Origin: Chryseobacterium sp. FH2
GTDB taxonomy: Bacteria; Bacteroidota; Bacteroidia; Flavobacteriales; Weeksellaceae
Reading direction: 5' to 3'
Assembly: GCF_001045455.1 (NCBI RefSeq)
Contig: NZ_LFNE01000001.1
Coordinates: forward strand, 310,001 to 374,000
Length of the DNA: 64,000 bases
Shown: positions 9,086 through 16,883 of the stretch, in pieces
How the letters are laid out: the number at the start of each line of letters is the position of its first letter
How positions within the stretch are numbered: the first letter of the stretch is position 1
Translations under genes and position numbers: made by a program
Notes under the pieces: generated by a model
Database searches by the model: none
The model's input: only the letters and a program-made list of their open reading frames with translations
Told to the model about the DNA's origin: nothing

Positions 9086-10564
9086 TTGAAAAAACTAATT
9101 TTTGTATTGATTTCATCGGTTTGCATTGCACAGCAGACGGATCAATACACACAAATTTTATTATCAAAAAAACTCGGAAAAGAAGTTCGTTCTTATTCAA
9201 AAGGGTACGGAATTGTGTTGGATAATAAAACCGGGAAATCAGGAATCGTCGATTCTTTGGGAAACATTACTTTTGAGGGCGTTTATAAAAATGAAATTCT
9301 GCATCTTTCGCGCAACAGATTTATTTTAAAAATTAAAGATGGGAATCTGAAGAATAAAATTGCTCTGATAGATAAAGATGGAAATCAATTGATTTCTTTA
9401 AATAATTTCCAATACAGAACTTGGGAAAATAAAGACAGATTGATCTATACAAAAGACGGAAAAGACTGTGTTTATGACTATAACGGTAAGCAAATCATTC
9501 CTGTTTCAGATAAAATAGAATTTGCGAGTGAAAACCGTTTTTTTGTGAAAAAAGACGGAGCCTGGTTTATTTACGATTATGACGGAAAGCAGGTTTCTGA
9601 CAGAGCTTTTGAAGAAGATTTACGATTTTATAAAGGCAGAACTTATTTGATAACCGGGGAAGATAAAGGTGAAGTTTTAGATAATAACGGTAAAACTTTA
9701 AGCCATATTTCTGCCCATAATATTGACAATATCAATGCTTTTCCTTTTCTTGTTACCAGAAAAGTTCCTAAAAATAAATATGGAATTATAGACGAAAACG
9801 AGAACGTTCTCGCTGATGAAATCTATGATCAGGCTTTTGTTGGAAGAGAATATATTTATTTGATTCAAGATAATAAAGTAAGCATTTTTTCTAAAAAAGA
9901 AAAGCAAGTATATCCTACTGATTTTCATTTTGTAAACCATTTGTTTGATGGGATATTTAAGACTTTAAAAGATGAAAAAAATCCTAAGATAGGAATCTTA
10001 AAAACCAGCGGAGAAATTATTTTTCCGAAAGAATATGATGTGGTAGAATCTTTTAAAATCCAGGGGAAAAACTATCTGTATGTAAGTAAAAATGATGAAG
10101 AAAAGCTTCTTGATGAAAATTTAAAAAGCATTTTAGAGGATGGCTATCAGATTGAAAAGGTTTTTTTTAATAAATTGATTCTTAGAAAAGGCGATATTTT
10201 CTATAAATTTTCACCCAATACTAAAACCTATACAGAACTTAAAAACATAACTTCTATAAAGCCGTTTCAATATTATCCCGCGATTATCTGTACCAATAAA
10301 GATAATCTTTACGGAATGCTGGATGAAGATGGAAATCAGATAATTCCTTTTGAGTATAGTGATATTTTCACTTTTTTAGGCGATAATGAAGTTGTTGTAC
10401 AAAAAGGAAATAAATTCGGAGTCAGCAATCATAAAGGAGAGCCTTTGTCCGAGGTTATTTATGATAAATATGCGGTAGATAGAAAAGGGATTAAACTCAT
10501 GAAAGGGAAAGAATCGCAATATATTTTTACTACCTCACAAAAAGACAACACTATCTTTGAATAA
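9086..10564 (+). CDS. Secreted WG-repeat protein
   Basis: The 492-residue protein begins with a signal peptide (about 1-16, cleavage near CIAQQ). Most of the rest is WG-type repeats, for example NKYGIIDENENV, KIGILKTSGEIIFP and NLYGMLDEDGNQIIPFEY, each with the core (K)xGhhDxxGxhhhP. WG repeats form beta-rich structures in secreted or surface proteins. Start is TTG at 9086; no ATG precedes the hydrophobic core. It follows rsmI by 7 bases. Molecular function is unknown. Confidence 0.88.
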   Translation: MKKLIFVLISSVCIAQQTDQYTQILLSKKLGKEVRSYSKGYGIVLDNKTGKSGIVDSLGNITFEGVYKNEILHLSRNRFILKIKDGNLKNKIALIDKDGNQLISLNNFQYRTWENKDRLIYTKDGKDCVYDYNGKQIIPVSDKIEFASENRFFVKKDGAWFIYDYDGKQVSDRAFEEDLRFYKGRTYLITGEDKGEVLDNNGKTLSHISAHNIDNINAFPFLVTRKVPKNKYGIIDENENVLADEIYDQAFVGREYIYLIQDNKVSIFSKKEKQVYPTDFHFVNHLFDGIFKTLKDEKNPKIGILKTSGEIIFPKEYDVVESFKIQGKNYLYVSKNDEEKLLDENLKSILEDGYQIEKVFFNKLILRKGDIFYKFSPNTKTYTELKNITSIKPFQYYPAIICTNKDNLYGMLDEDGNQIIPFEYSDIFTFLGDNEVVVQKGNKFGVSNHKGEPLSEVIYDKYAVDRKGIKLMKGKESQYIFTTSQKDNTIFE

Positions 10565-10641
10565 CATACATACATGACAAAAAACAGTCATAAAATTTTA
10601 CTAAAATAAGGGTTTAAAATGCATTGATTAACAATTTATAA

Positions 10642-10649
10642 TATCTTTG
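10642..10649 (+). promoter_or_regulatory. Putative -7 promoter element (TATCTTTG) for fabG
   Basis: TATCTTTG matches the Bacteroidota -7 consensus TAnnTTTG and lies 89 bases before fabG. A TTG at 10624-10626 could be the -33 element, but the 15-base spacing is short. The predicted leader of about 85 bases holds no recognised riboswitch. Confidence 0.5.
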
Positions 10650-10738
10650 CGCACCGTTTAATTTTACTAAATTTAAATATGTTAAATTAGCCAACTTTCA
10701 AAAGGCTAGTTAGTTGTAAAGAAATAATTGTCATAAAT

Positions 10739-11485
10739 ATGAAACTATTAGAAGGAAAGGTAGCGCTAATTACGGGAGCTACAAGAGGAATAGGTAAAGG
10801 AATTGCTGAAGTTTTTGCTCAACAAGGCGCAAAAGTAGCATTCACTTACGCTGGTTCTGTAGACAAAGCAAAGGAATTAGAAGCGACTTTAAGTTCTGTA
10901 ACTCAAATTAAAGGTTACCAGTCTGATGCATCAGACTACGATGCAGCTCAAAAACTTGTAGACGATGTAATGGCTGAATTTGGCAAGATTGATATCTTGG
11001 TAAACAACGCAGGAATTACAAAAGACAACCTACTTTTGAGAATGTCTAAAGACGATTGGGATACTATCATAAAAGTAAACTTAGATTCTGTATTCAATCT
11101 TACAAAAGCGGTTATTAAGCCGATGATGAAGGCAAAATCAGGTTCTATTATCAATATGAGTTCTGTAGTTGGTTTAAAAGGAAATGCAGGACAGGCAAAC
11201 TATGCGGCAACAAAAGCAGGAGTTTTAGGATTTACAAAATCTGTAGCGTTGGAATTAGGTTCAAGAGGTATTCGTTGCAATGCAGTTGCTCCGGGGTTTA
11301 TTGAAACGGAAATGACGGCTGCTTTAGATGAAAAAACCGTTCAGGCATGGAGAGATGGTATTCCTTTGAAGAGAGGAGGACAGCCGGATGATATTGCAAA
11401 CGCTTGTGTATTCTTCGGAAGCGATATGTCTGCTTACATTACAGGTCAGACATTGAATGTTGACGGTGGAATGTTGATGCCCTAA
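10739..11485 (+). CDS. fabG: 3-oxoacyl-[acyl-carrier-protein] reductase FabG
   Basis: A 248-residue short-chain dehydrogenase with the cofactor motif TGATRGIGKGIA, NNAGIT, catalytic Ser in MSSVVG, and the YxxxK pair in YAATKAG. C-terminus is VDGGMLMP. FabG performs the NADPH-dependent reduction of 3-oxoacyl-ACP in each round of fatty-acid elongation. It is a single-gene unit with its own candidate promoter and a strong terminator after it. Paralogous SDR reductases exist, but length and motifs fit FabG closely. Confidence 0.95.
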   Translation: MKLLEGKVALITGATRGIGKGIAEVFAQQGAKVAFTYAGSVDKAKELEATLSSVTQIKGYQSDASDYDAAQKLVDDVMAEFGKIDILVNNAGITKDNLLLRMSKDDWDTIIKVNLDSVFNLTKAVIKPMMKAKSGSIINMSSVVGLKGNAGQANYAATKAGVLGFTKSVALELGSRGIRCNAVAPGFIETEMTAALDEKTVQAWRDGIPLKRGGQPDDIANACVFFGSDMSAYITGQTLNVDGGMLMP

Positions 11486-11512
11486 TTAAGATTTAAGCTT
11501 AAAATTATAAAT

Positions 11513-11541
11513 AAAAATCCGTCACAGTGACGGATTTTTTT
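11513..11541. terminator. Bidirectional rho-independent terminator between fabG and DUF1835 gene
   Basis: The near-perfect palindrome AAAAATCCGTCAC/GTGACGGATTTTT is flanked by A and T tracts. It lies between the convergent fabG and DUF1835 genes and can end both transcripts. Confidence 0.88.
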
Positions 11542-12277
11542 ATTGTTTTTCTTTTAAAATTTTGTCATAAACAGCCTTGACCTGAAGATCTCCAAAACCA
11601 AGCATTTCAAATTCTTTCTGAAACTTTTCAAAAATGATATTAAAATCTGTGACTTCGTCTTCTATTAAATTTTCAATAAAATCTTCAGGACTTGTATGTA
11701 AATAAACTTCAATCACTTCTTCTAAATATTTAAAACATTGAGATAGATTTTCTGAAAGCTGTTGTAAAGAATTATTATCATTGTTTTTAAATGCTTCCCA
11801 AAGATTTAAAGCAAATTCAATATCATTTTCACGAAATAAAAATCTTGATTGTAAAGATTCTTTTAAGTCTGAGCTGCTTGAAATAGAAAATCCTTTCCAG
11901 TGATCTTTTGCAGAGGCCTTCGGATAGATTCTATAGATTTTTAAACCTTTAATTTTTGAAAGTAAGGAAATACAAAACCACATATTTACCTGGCAAAACA
12001 AATCATCTTCAAACCAAAGATTCACTTCTGAACTTTTAGGAATATTCAATGTTTTTTCAAATTCCGAAACTACTTTTTTGTAATAACTAGCGGGTGCCGA
12101 GTTATAATATTTTAACATAAAATCAGACCTTAATTTCCAAAAATCATCCAGATTCCCAGTTTGCAAAGGACCTGCAACTAAAGCTTCTCTACAAACGATA
12201 ACTTCTCCGGTAATCTGGATTTTCTTTAAATCTTCCGCAAGATAATCTCCGTTTGTTATATGAAAAATCTTCTCCAA
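11540..12277 (-). CDS. DUF1835 domain protein
   Basis: The 245-residue cytoplasmic protein begins with the DUF1835 signature: IFHITNGDYLAEDLKK, then VVCREALVAGPL-like and DFWKLRSDFM segments. The family is uncharacterised biochemically. It begins 4 bases after guaC, so the two are co-transcribed. Its stop codon lies inside the shared terminator hairpin. No catalytic motif is evident. Confidence 0.85.
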   Translation of the reverse strand: MEKIFHITNGDYLAEDLKKIQITGEVIVCREALVAGPLQTGNLDDFWKLRSDFMLKYYNSAPASYYKKVVSEFEKTLNIPKSSEVNLWFEDDLFCQVNMWFCISLLSKIKGLKIYRIYPKASAKDHWKGFSISSSSDLKESLQSRFLFRENDIEFALNLWEAFKNNDNNSLQQLSENLSQCFKYLEEVIEVYLHTSPEDFIENLIEDEVTDFNIIFEKFQKEFEMLGFGDLQVKAVYDKILKEKQ

Positions 12278-12281
12278 ATTT

Positions 12282-13322
12282 TTACTCTTTAAAAACCTGA
12301 TTTTCCTGTTCCTGAACTCTGATAAAAGTCGTTCTTTTAGATAATTCCTTCAATTTTGAGGCTCCTACATAAGTACAGGTTGAACGAACGCCGCCCAAAA
12401 TATCCTTTACCGTCTCAGAAACCGGGCCTTTGTAAGGAACTTTTACCGTTTTTCCTTCCGAAGCTCTGTATTCTGCCACTCCTCCCGAATGCTTATCCAT
12501 CGCTGTTTTTGAGCTCATCCCGTAAAATGAACGGTATTTTTTACCATTTTCTTCAATAATTTCACCGCCACTTTCATCATGACCGGCAAACATTCCGCCA
12601 AGCATCACAAAATCGGCACCGCCACCGAAAGCTTTGGCAACATCTCCCGGAACCTTACAACCACCGTCTGCGATAATATGCCCGCCTAAACCATGAGCTG
12701 CATCCGAACATTCAATAATTGCGGAAAGCTGTGGATATCCTACTCCTGTTTTTACACGGGTTGTACATACAGAACCAGGACCAATTCCTACTTTGATGAT
12801 ATCTGCTCCCACCAAAAGCAGCTCTTCTACCATTTCTCCGGTTACTACATTTCCTGCGATGATAATTTTATCAGGAAAATTGGCTCTAGCTTTTTTCACA
12901 AAGTCTACAAAATGCTCAGAATACCCATTGGCAACATCTATACAGAGAAACTCAATTTTTGGATGCTTTTCGATTATAGTTTTAATTTTTTCTTCATCAG
13001 ATTTTCCGGTTCCCGTGCTTAAAGCAATATATTGATGGATGCTTTCCGGCTGACTGTTTAAAAATTCGCTCCATTCTTCAACAGAATAATGTTTGTGAAC
13101 GGCAGTTATGATTTTATCTTTTGCTAATTCCACTGCCATTTCGAAAGTTCCTACCGTGTCCATATTGGCAGCTATAATCGGAGTTCCTGTCCATTTCTTT
13201 TTGGTATGTTTAAAGGTGAATTCTCTTTCTAAACTAACTTCTGAACGGGATTTTAATGTTGAACGTTTCGGACGAAACATTACATCCTTAAAACCCAGTT
13301 TTATATCATATTCTATTCGCAT
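12282..13322 (-). CDS. guaC: GMP reductase
   Basis: The 346-residue IMPDH/GMPR-family enzyme has the catalytic loop GPGSVCTTR, the phosphate-binding ADGGC, and the flap region [13 protein letters not shown]. The CBS pair of IMP dehydrogenase is absent, and the N-terminal [14 protein letters not shown] fits GMP reductase. It deaminates GMP to IMP with NADPH, returning guanine nucleotides to the purine pool. It diverges from the Lgt-like gene across 72 bases. Confidence 0.95.
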   Translation of the reverse strand: MRIEYDIKLGFKDVMFRPKRSTLKSRSEVSLEREFTFKHTKKKWTGTPIIAANMDTVGTFEMAVELAKDKIITAVHKHYSVEEWSEFLNSQPESIHQYIALSTGTGKSDEEKIKTIIEKHPKIEFLCIDVANGYSEHFVDFVKKARANFPDKIIIAGNVVTGEMVEELLLVGADIIKVGIGPGSVCTTRVKTGVGYPQLSAIIECSDAAHGLGGHIIADGGCKVPGDVAKAFGGGADFVMLGGMFAGHDESGGEIIEENGKKYRSFYGMSSKTAMDKHSGGVAEYRASEGKTVKVPYKGPVSETVKDILGGVRSTCTYVGASKLKELSKRTTFIRVQEQENQVFKE

Positions 13323-13381
13323 TTTGGTAAATTATTTTAAATTGTTTACTAAATAAAATTAGCAAATAATATTAAATATCT

Positions 13382-13389
13382 TACTTTTG
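13382..13389 (+). promoter_or_regulatory. Putative -7 promoter element (TACTTTTG) at the start of the Lgt-like gene
   Basis: TACTTTTG matches TAnnTTTG but ends only 5 bases before the ATG at 13395. If used, the transcript would be leaderless or nearly so. Confidence 0.4.
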
Positions 13390-13394
13390 AGTTA

Positions 13395-14138
13395 ATGGAT
13401 TTCCCTTTTACATTTCATATTTGTGGTAAAACTGTTCTTGCACATCCTATTTTTGAAACATTGGGGATGTTTATTGGGATGCGGTATTATTTTTATTTAA
13501 AGCGAAAATCTACGGAAAAACTTTCGTTCAACACTTCTGCAGCCGTTTTAATTGGAGCGACAGCTGGCGCATTAATTGGTTCAAAATTAGTAGGGAACTT
13601 AGAAAATCCTTACAAAATTTTCGAACATTTTGATTTAAAAACATTTTGGTCAAATAACACAATTGTTGGTGGATTAGCGTTTGGATTGGCTGGAGTGGAA
13701 GTAGCAAAAAAAATTGTCAAACATAAAGAAAGTACAGGAGATTTGATAGTTTTTCCATTGATGCTGGCGATTATTATCGGTAGAATCGGCTGTTTTCTTA
13801 CAGGAATTTACGAAGAAACATATGGTTTGCCTACCAATTCTATTTTTGGAATGCATCTTGGAGATCAATATTTGAGGCATCCTGTTGCATTATACGAAAT
13901 TGCTTTTTTGATCCTGCTTTGGATTGGGTTAAAGATTATTCAAAAGAAACAAAATTATCCATCAGGCTTTGTTTTTCAGGTGTTTATGGTGAGTTACTTC
14001 ACGTTCAGGTTTTTTCTGGATTTTATAAAACCGAGAGTGGAAATTTTGGGCAATTTGGGAACGATCCAGATAGTGTGCATTTGTGTAATTATTTATTACA
14101 TTTATAAAATCAAAAATACGTTATCCTTACAATCATAA
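13395..14138 (+). CDS. Divergent prolipoprotein diacylglyceryl transferase (Lgt)-family membrane protein
   Basis: This 247-residue polytopic membrane protein has the Lgt layout: N-terminal FPFTFHICG, a GRIGCFLTG motif, RHPVALYE, and FRFFLDFIKP near the end. Lgt moves diacylglycerol from phosphatidylglycerol onto lipoprotein cysteines. Compared with Lgt as I know it, the HGG motif reads TIVGGLAFG and GRxGN reads GRIGC, so two conserved polar residues appear replaced. It is also shorter than typical Lgt. The next genes encode a small membrane protein and a radical SAM enzyme, which suggests a specialised lipid or lipoprotein role rather than general Lgt activity. Confidence 0.8.
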   Translation: MDFPFTFHICGKTVLAHPIFETLGMFIGMRYYFYLKRKSTEKLSFNTSAAVLIGATAGALIGSKLVGNLENPYKIFEHFDLKTFWSNNTIVGGLAFGLAGVEVAKKIVKHKESTGDLIVFPLMLAIIIGRIGCFLTGIYEETYGLPTNSIFGMHLGDQYLRHPVALYEIAFLILLWIGLKIIQKKQNYPSGFVFQVFMVSYFTFRFFLDFIKPRVEILGNLGTIQIVCICVIIYYIYKIKNTLSLQS

Positions 14139-14150
14139 AATATTCGAATC

Positions 14151-14387
14151 ATGGAACTTTTGACACTTTTAGAAGTCGGTGACCTTGGGGGTTTGGTTTT
14201 AATGATCATTCTGATTATGCTCTTTGGAGCTTTATTCATATCTGCTATCGTTACGCTTTTCATAAAACTGATTTATGAATTGAAAGGCGGTAGAAAATTT
14301 TCTAAAAAACAGTTTATTCAGACGATGGTTATCTGTTTGTTAATCTGTGGTTTGATTAGTGGATATATTTGTGGAGGGGGAATTTAA
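14151..14387 (+). CDS. Small two-helix membrane protein
   Basis: This 78-residue protein has two hydrophobic helices (about 11-40 and 56-75) separated by a basic loop around YELKGGRKFSKKQ. No family is recognised. It lies 12 bases after the Lgt-like gene and 9 before the radical SAM gene, so it is very likely part of the same transcript and may act with them at the inner membrane. Confidence 0.75.
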   Translation: MELLTLLEVGDLGGLVLMIILIMLFGALFISAIVTLFIKLIYELKGGRKFSKKQFIQTMVICLLICGLISGYICGGGI

Positions 14388-14396
14388 AATAAAACT

Positions 14397-15800
14397 ATGC
14401 CGGTAAGAAATTATACTTATTACGATTATACGATCAGTCTTTGTCCTGAATGCCTGAAAAGGGTAGGAGCAAAGATTATCATAGAAGATGAAACCGTTTT
14501 TATGACAAAAAGATGCCCGGATCATGGTTTTTTTAAGACTAAAATTGCTTCAGATGTTCATTATTATAAAAACATCAGAAACTACAATAAAGCATCAGAA
14601 ATGCCTTTATATTTTGGAACCGATGTAGAATATGGCTGTCCTTATGATTGCGGTTTATGCGTTGATCATGAGCAGCATAGCTGTCTTTCGATTGTAGAAG
14701 TTACGGATCGTTGTAATTTGACCTGCCCGACCTGTTATGCAATGTCTTCTCCCCATTATGGAAGTCACAGAAGTCTCGAGGAAATCGAAGCTATGTTTGA
14801 TGTTATTGTTAAAAATGAAGGCGAACCTGATGTGGTGCAAATCAGTGGTGGTGAGCCGACGATCCATCCGGAATTTTTCAAAATCATGGATATTGCGAAA
14901 TCAAAACCAATTAAACATTTAATGTTGAATACCAATGGGGTACGAATTGCAAATGATCCCTGTTTTGCGGAAAAACTGGCAACGTATGCCCCGGAATTTG
15001 AAATTTACCTTCAGTTTGATTCTTTTAACCCTGACGTTTTAGAAGATTTTAGGGGAAAAGATCTAACGGATGTCAGAATGAAAGCTTTGGAGAAATTAAA
15101 TGCTTTAAATCTTTCAACAACTTTGGTTGTTGTTCTTCAGCAAGGGAAAAATACTGATGAAATCGGGAAGATTATTGACTTTGCTTTAAAACAAAAATGT
15201 GTTCGTGGAATTACTTTTCAACCTGTGGAAATTGCGGGAAGAAACAGAGAGGATTCTTCTCATCAAAAAATTACGTTAACGGAAGTGAGGCAGGAAATTT
15301 TAAACCAGTTTCCGCTTCTGAATTCTGACGATATTATTCCTGTTCCGTGTAATCCTGATGCGCTGGCAATGGGATATATTTTGAAATTGGAAGGTGAAGT
15401 TATTCCTTTAACACGTTATATCAATCCTGCGGATTTGCTGAATAACGAAACAAGAAACACAATTGTTTATGAGCAGGATACGGGATTGCAGATGCAGCTT
15501 CTGGATATTTTCAGTACAGGAATTTCTGTTGATAAAGTACAGCCGAAGGTAAATCAGCTATTATGTTGTCTTCCGGAAGTTTCTGCCCCAAATCTGGATT
15601 ATGACAATCTTTTCAGGATCATTATTATGAATTTTATGGATGCTCATGATTTTGATGTTCGGGCTGTCAAGAAATCTTGTGTTCATATCGTCAATAAAGA
15701 TTTAAAACTAATTCCTTTTGAAACAATGAATCTTTTTTATCGTGATGATAAAAGTAAATATTTGGAAGAATTGAGAAAGGAGGATAAAATTTTGTTCTAA
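14397..15800 (+). CDS. Radical SAM protein of the MJ0619/Tes (tetraether lipid synthase-like) type
   Basis: The 467-residue enzyme carries the radical SAM cluster motif CNLTCPTC (CxxxCxxC) and the SAM-binding segment ISGGEPT. Before the core are extra cysteine groups: LCPECL and RCPDHGFF (rubredoxin-like site), then GCPYDCGLCVDHEQHSC (auxiliary Fe-S site). The C-terminal part adds LLCCLPE and KKSC. This cysteine layout is that of Methanocaldococcus MJ0619, first assigned as a pterin methylase and later as the tetraether lipid synthase Tes, and of related bacterial enzymes. The tight operon with an Lgt-like protein supports a membrane-lipid or lipoprotein substrate. The exact reaction is unknown; subfamily placement is from memory of motifs. 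Confidence 0.82.
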   Translation: MPVRNYTYYDYTISLCPECLKRVGAKIIIEDETVFMTKRCPDHGFFKTKIASDVHYYKNIRNYNKASEMPLYFGTDVEYGCPYDCGLCVDHEQHSCLSIVEVTDRCNLTCPTCYAMSSPHYGSHRSLEEIEAMFDVIVKNEGEPDVVQISGGEPTIHPEFFKIMDIAKSKPIKHLMLNTNGVRIANDPCFAEKLATYAPEFEIYLQFDSFNPDVLEDFRGKDLTDVRMKALEKLNALNLSTTLVVVLQQGKNTDEIGKIIDFALKQKCVRGITFQPVEIAGRNREDSSHQKITLTEVRQEILNQFPLLNSDDIIPVPCNPDALAMGYILKLEGEVIPLTRYINPADLLNNETRNTIVYEQDTGLQMQLLDIFSTGISVDKVQPKVNQLLCCLPEVSAPNLDYDNLFRIIIMNFMDAHDFDVRAVKKSCVHIVNKDLKLIPFETMNLFYRDDKSKYLEELRKEDKILF

Positions 15801-15928
15801 ATTTCTTTGTTTTTAAATGAAAGAACAGAAATTCAAGGCTTGGAAACAGTAGAATTTTTTACGCTCACAGAATTATTTTCTTAACATTTCATTGAAGCAC
15901 AAAGAATTGCGAAATTAACGAGATAAAA

Positions 15929-15960
15929 CAAAAAAGGCGTAAAAACTTACGCTTTTTTGT
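15929..15960. terminator. Bidirectional terminator between the radical SAM gene and surE
   Basis: CAAAAAAGGCGTAA pairs with TTACGCTTTTTTG across a 4-base loop, with A and T runs on both sides. It separates two convergent units. Confidence 0.85.
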
Positions 15961-15967
15961 TTTAATT

Positions 15968-16738
15968 TTATTCAAAATTCATTACTTCCTCCAGCGTTTT
16001 CATATATTCATATGCCGTCAAATCAAACTTTACAGGAACGATTGAAATATATCCGTTTGCCAAAGCTGTTTCATCCGCATCTTCAGATTCATCCATATTG
16101 TTGAAATATCCTGTTAGCCAGTAATATTTTTTACCATGCGGATTTACTCTTTCATCAAAACTTTCTTCCCATTTTGCTTTAGCCTGTTTACAAACTTTTA
16201 TGCCTTTAATATCTTCTTTAGGAAGCTTAGGTATATTTACATTTAATACAATTCCTTTTGGCATTGGATTTTCCAAGGTTCTTCTGACAATATTTTGAAT
16301 ATATTCTTTAGCTTGGGTAAAATCTGCCTCCCAGCTGAAATCCAACAATGAAAACCCGATTGCCGGAAGGCTTTCTACACCAGCTTCTACGGCTGCAGAC
16401 ATTGTTCCGGAATAAATTACATTAATCGAAGAGTTTGCTCCGTGATTGATCCCTGAAACAACGATATCCGGTCTTCTTGTTAAGATTTTATCGAGTGCCA
16501 TTTTTACACAGTCAACAGGGGTTCCGCTACAGGAAAAATCCAATTGCGGACCATCGAGCTGTACTTCTTCATAGCTTAAGGTTGAGTTAATAGTGATAGC
16601 GTGGCCTTTGCCACTTTGTGGAGAGTTTGGTGCTACGACAACTACTTCTCCGATTTCGTTCATAAAGCTGACAAGATTTCTGATACCAGGTGCTGTAATT
16701 CCGTCGTCATTAGTTACCAGAATAAGTGGTCTTTCCAT
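15968..16738 (-). CDS. surE: 5'/3'-nucleotidase SurE
   Basis: From the ATG at 16738 the protein has about 256 residues and begins MERPLILVTNDDG, giving the metal-binding DD pair. NSPQSGKGHAIT and SGINHGAN follow, all SurE signatures. SurE dephosphorylates 5' and 3' nucleoside monophosphates and short polyphosphates. An upstream in-frame ATG at 16759 would add seven residues, but a minus-strand -7 element at 16757-16764 overlaps it. The downstream start is therefore preferred, with a leader of about 12 bases. Confidence 0.95.
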   Translation of the reverse strand: MERPLILVTNDDGITAPGIRNLVSFMNEIGEVVVVAPNSPQSGKGHAITINSTLSYEEVQLDGPQLDFSCSGTPVDCVKMALDKILTRRPDIVVSGINHGANSSINVIYSGTMSAAVEAGVESLPAIGFSLLDFSWEADFTQAKEYIQNIVRRTLENPMPKGIVLNVNIPKLPKEDIKGIKVCKQAKAKWEESFDERVNPHGKKYYWLTGYFNNMDESEDADETALANGYISIVPVKFDLTAYEYMKTLEEVMNFE

Positions 16739-16756
16739 ATTAAAATTTAATTTTAA

Positions 16757-16764
16757 CAAAAATA
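16757..16764 (-). promoter_or_regulatory. Putative -7 promoter element (TATTTTTG) for surE
   Basis: Read on the minus strand this is TATTTTTG, matching TAnnTTTG. It overlaps the longer possible start of surE and so helps fix the shorter start at 16738. Confidence 0.5.
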
Positions 16765-16883
16765 CTTAAAACTATTCGATATTTATAAATAAGGTATTAA
16801 ATTTGATAGTTTGTAACAGTAATTTAAAAATTACTACTAATTGAAATACTTTTAAAAAATTAATAAAAATACATAACAGATTT

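Noticed and set aside
10565-10738. Possible riboswitch or small RNA before fabG
   Set aside because: The 174-base gap shows a -7 element but no stable conserved hairpin or known aptamer pattern.
12693-13035. Two plus-strand open frames across guaC
   Set aside because: Both are antisense to the catalytic core of guaC and overlap each other in different frames.
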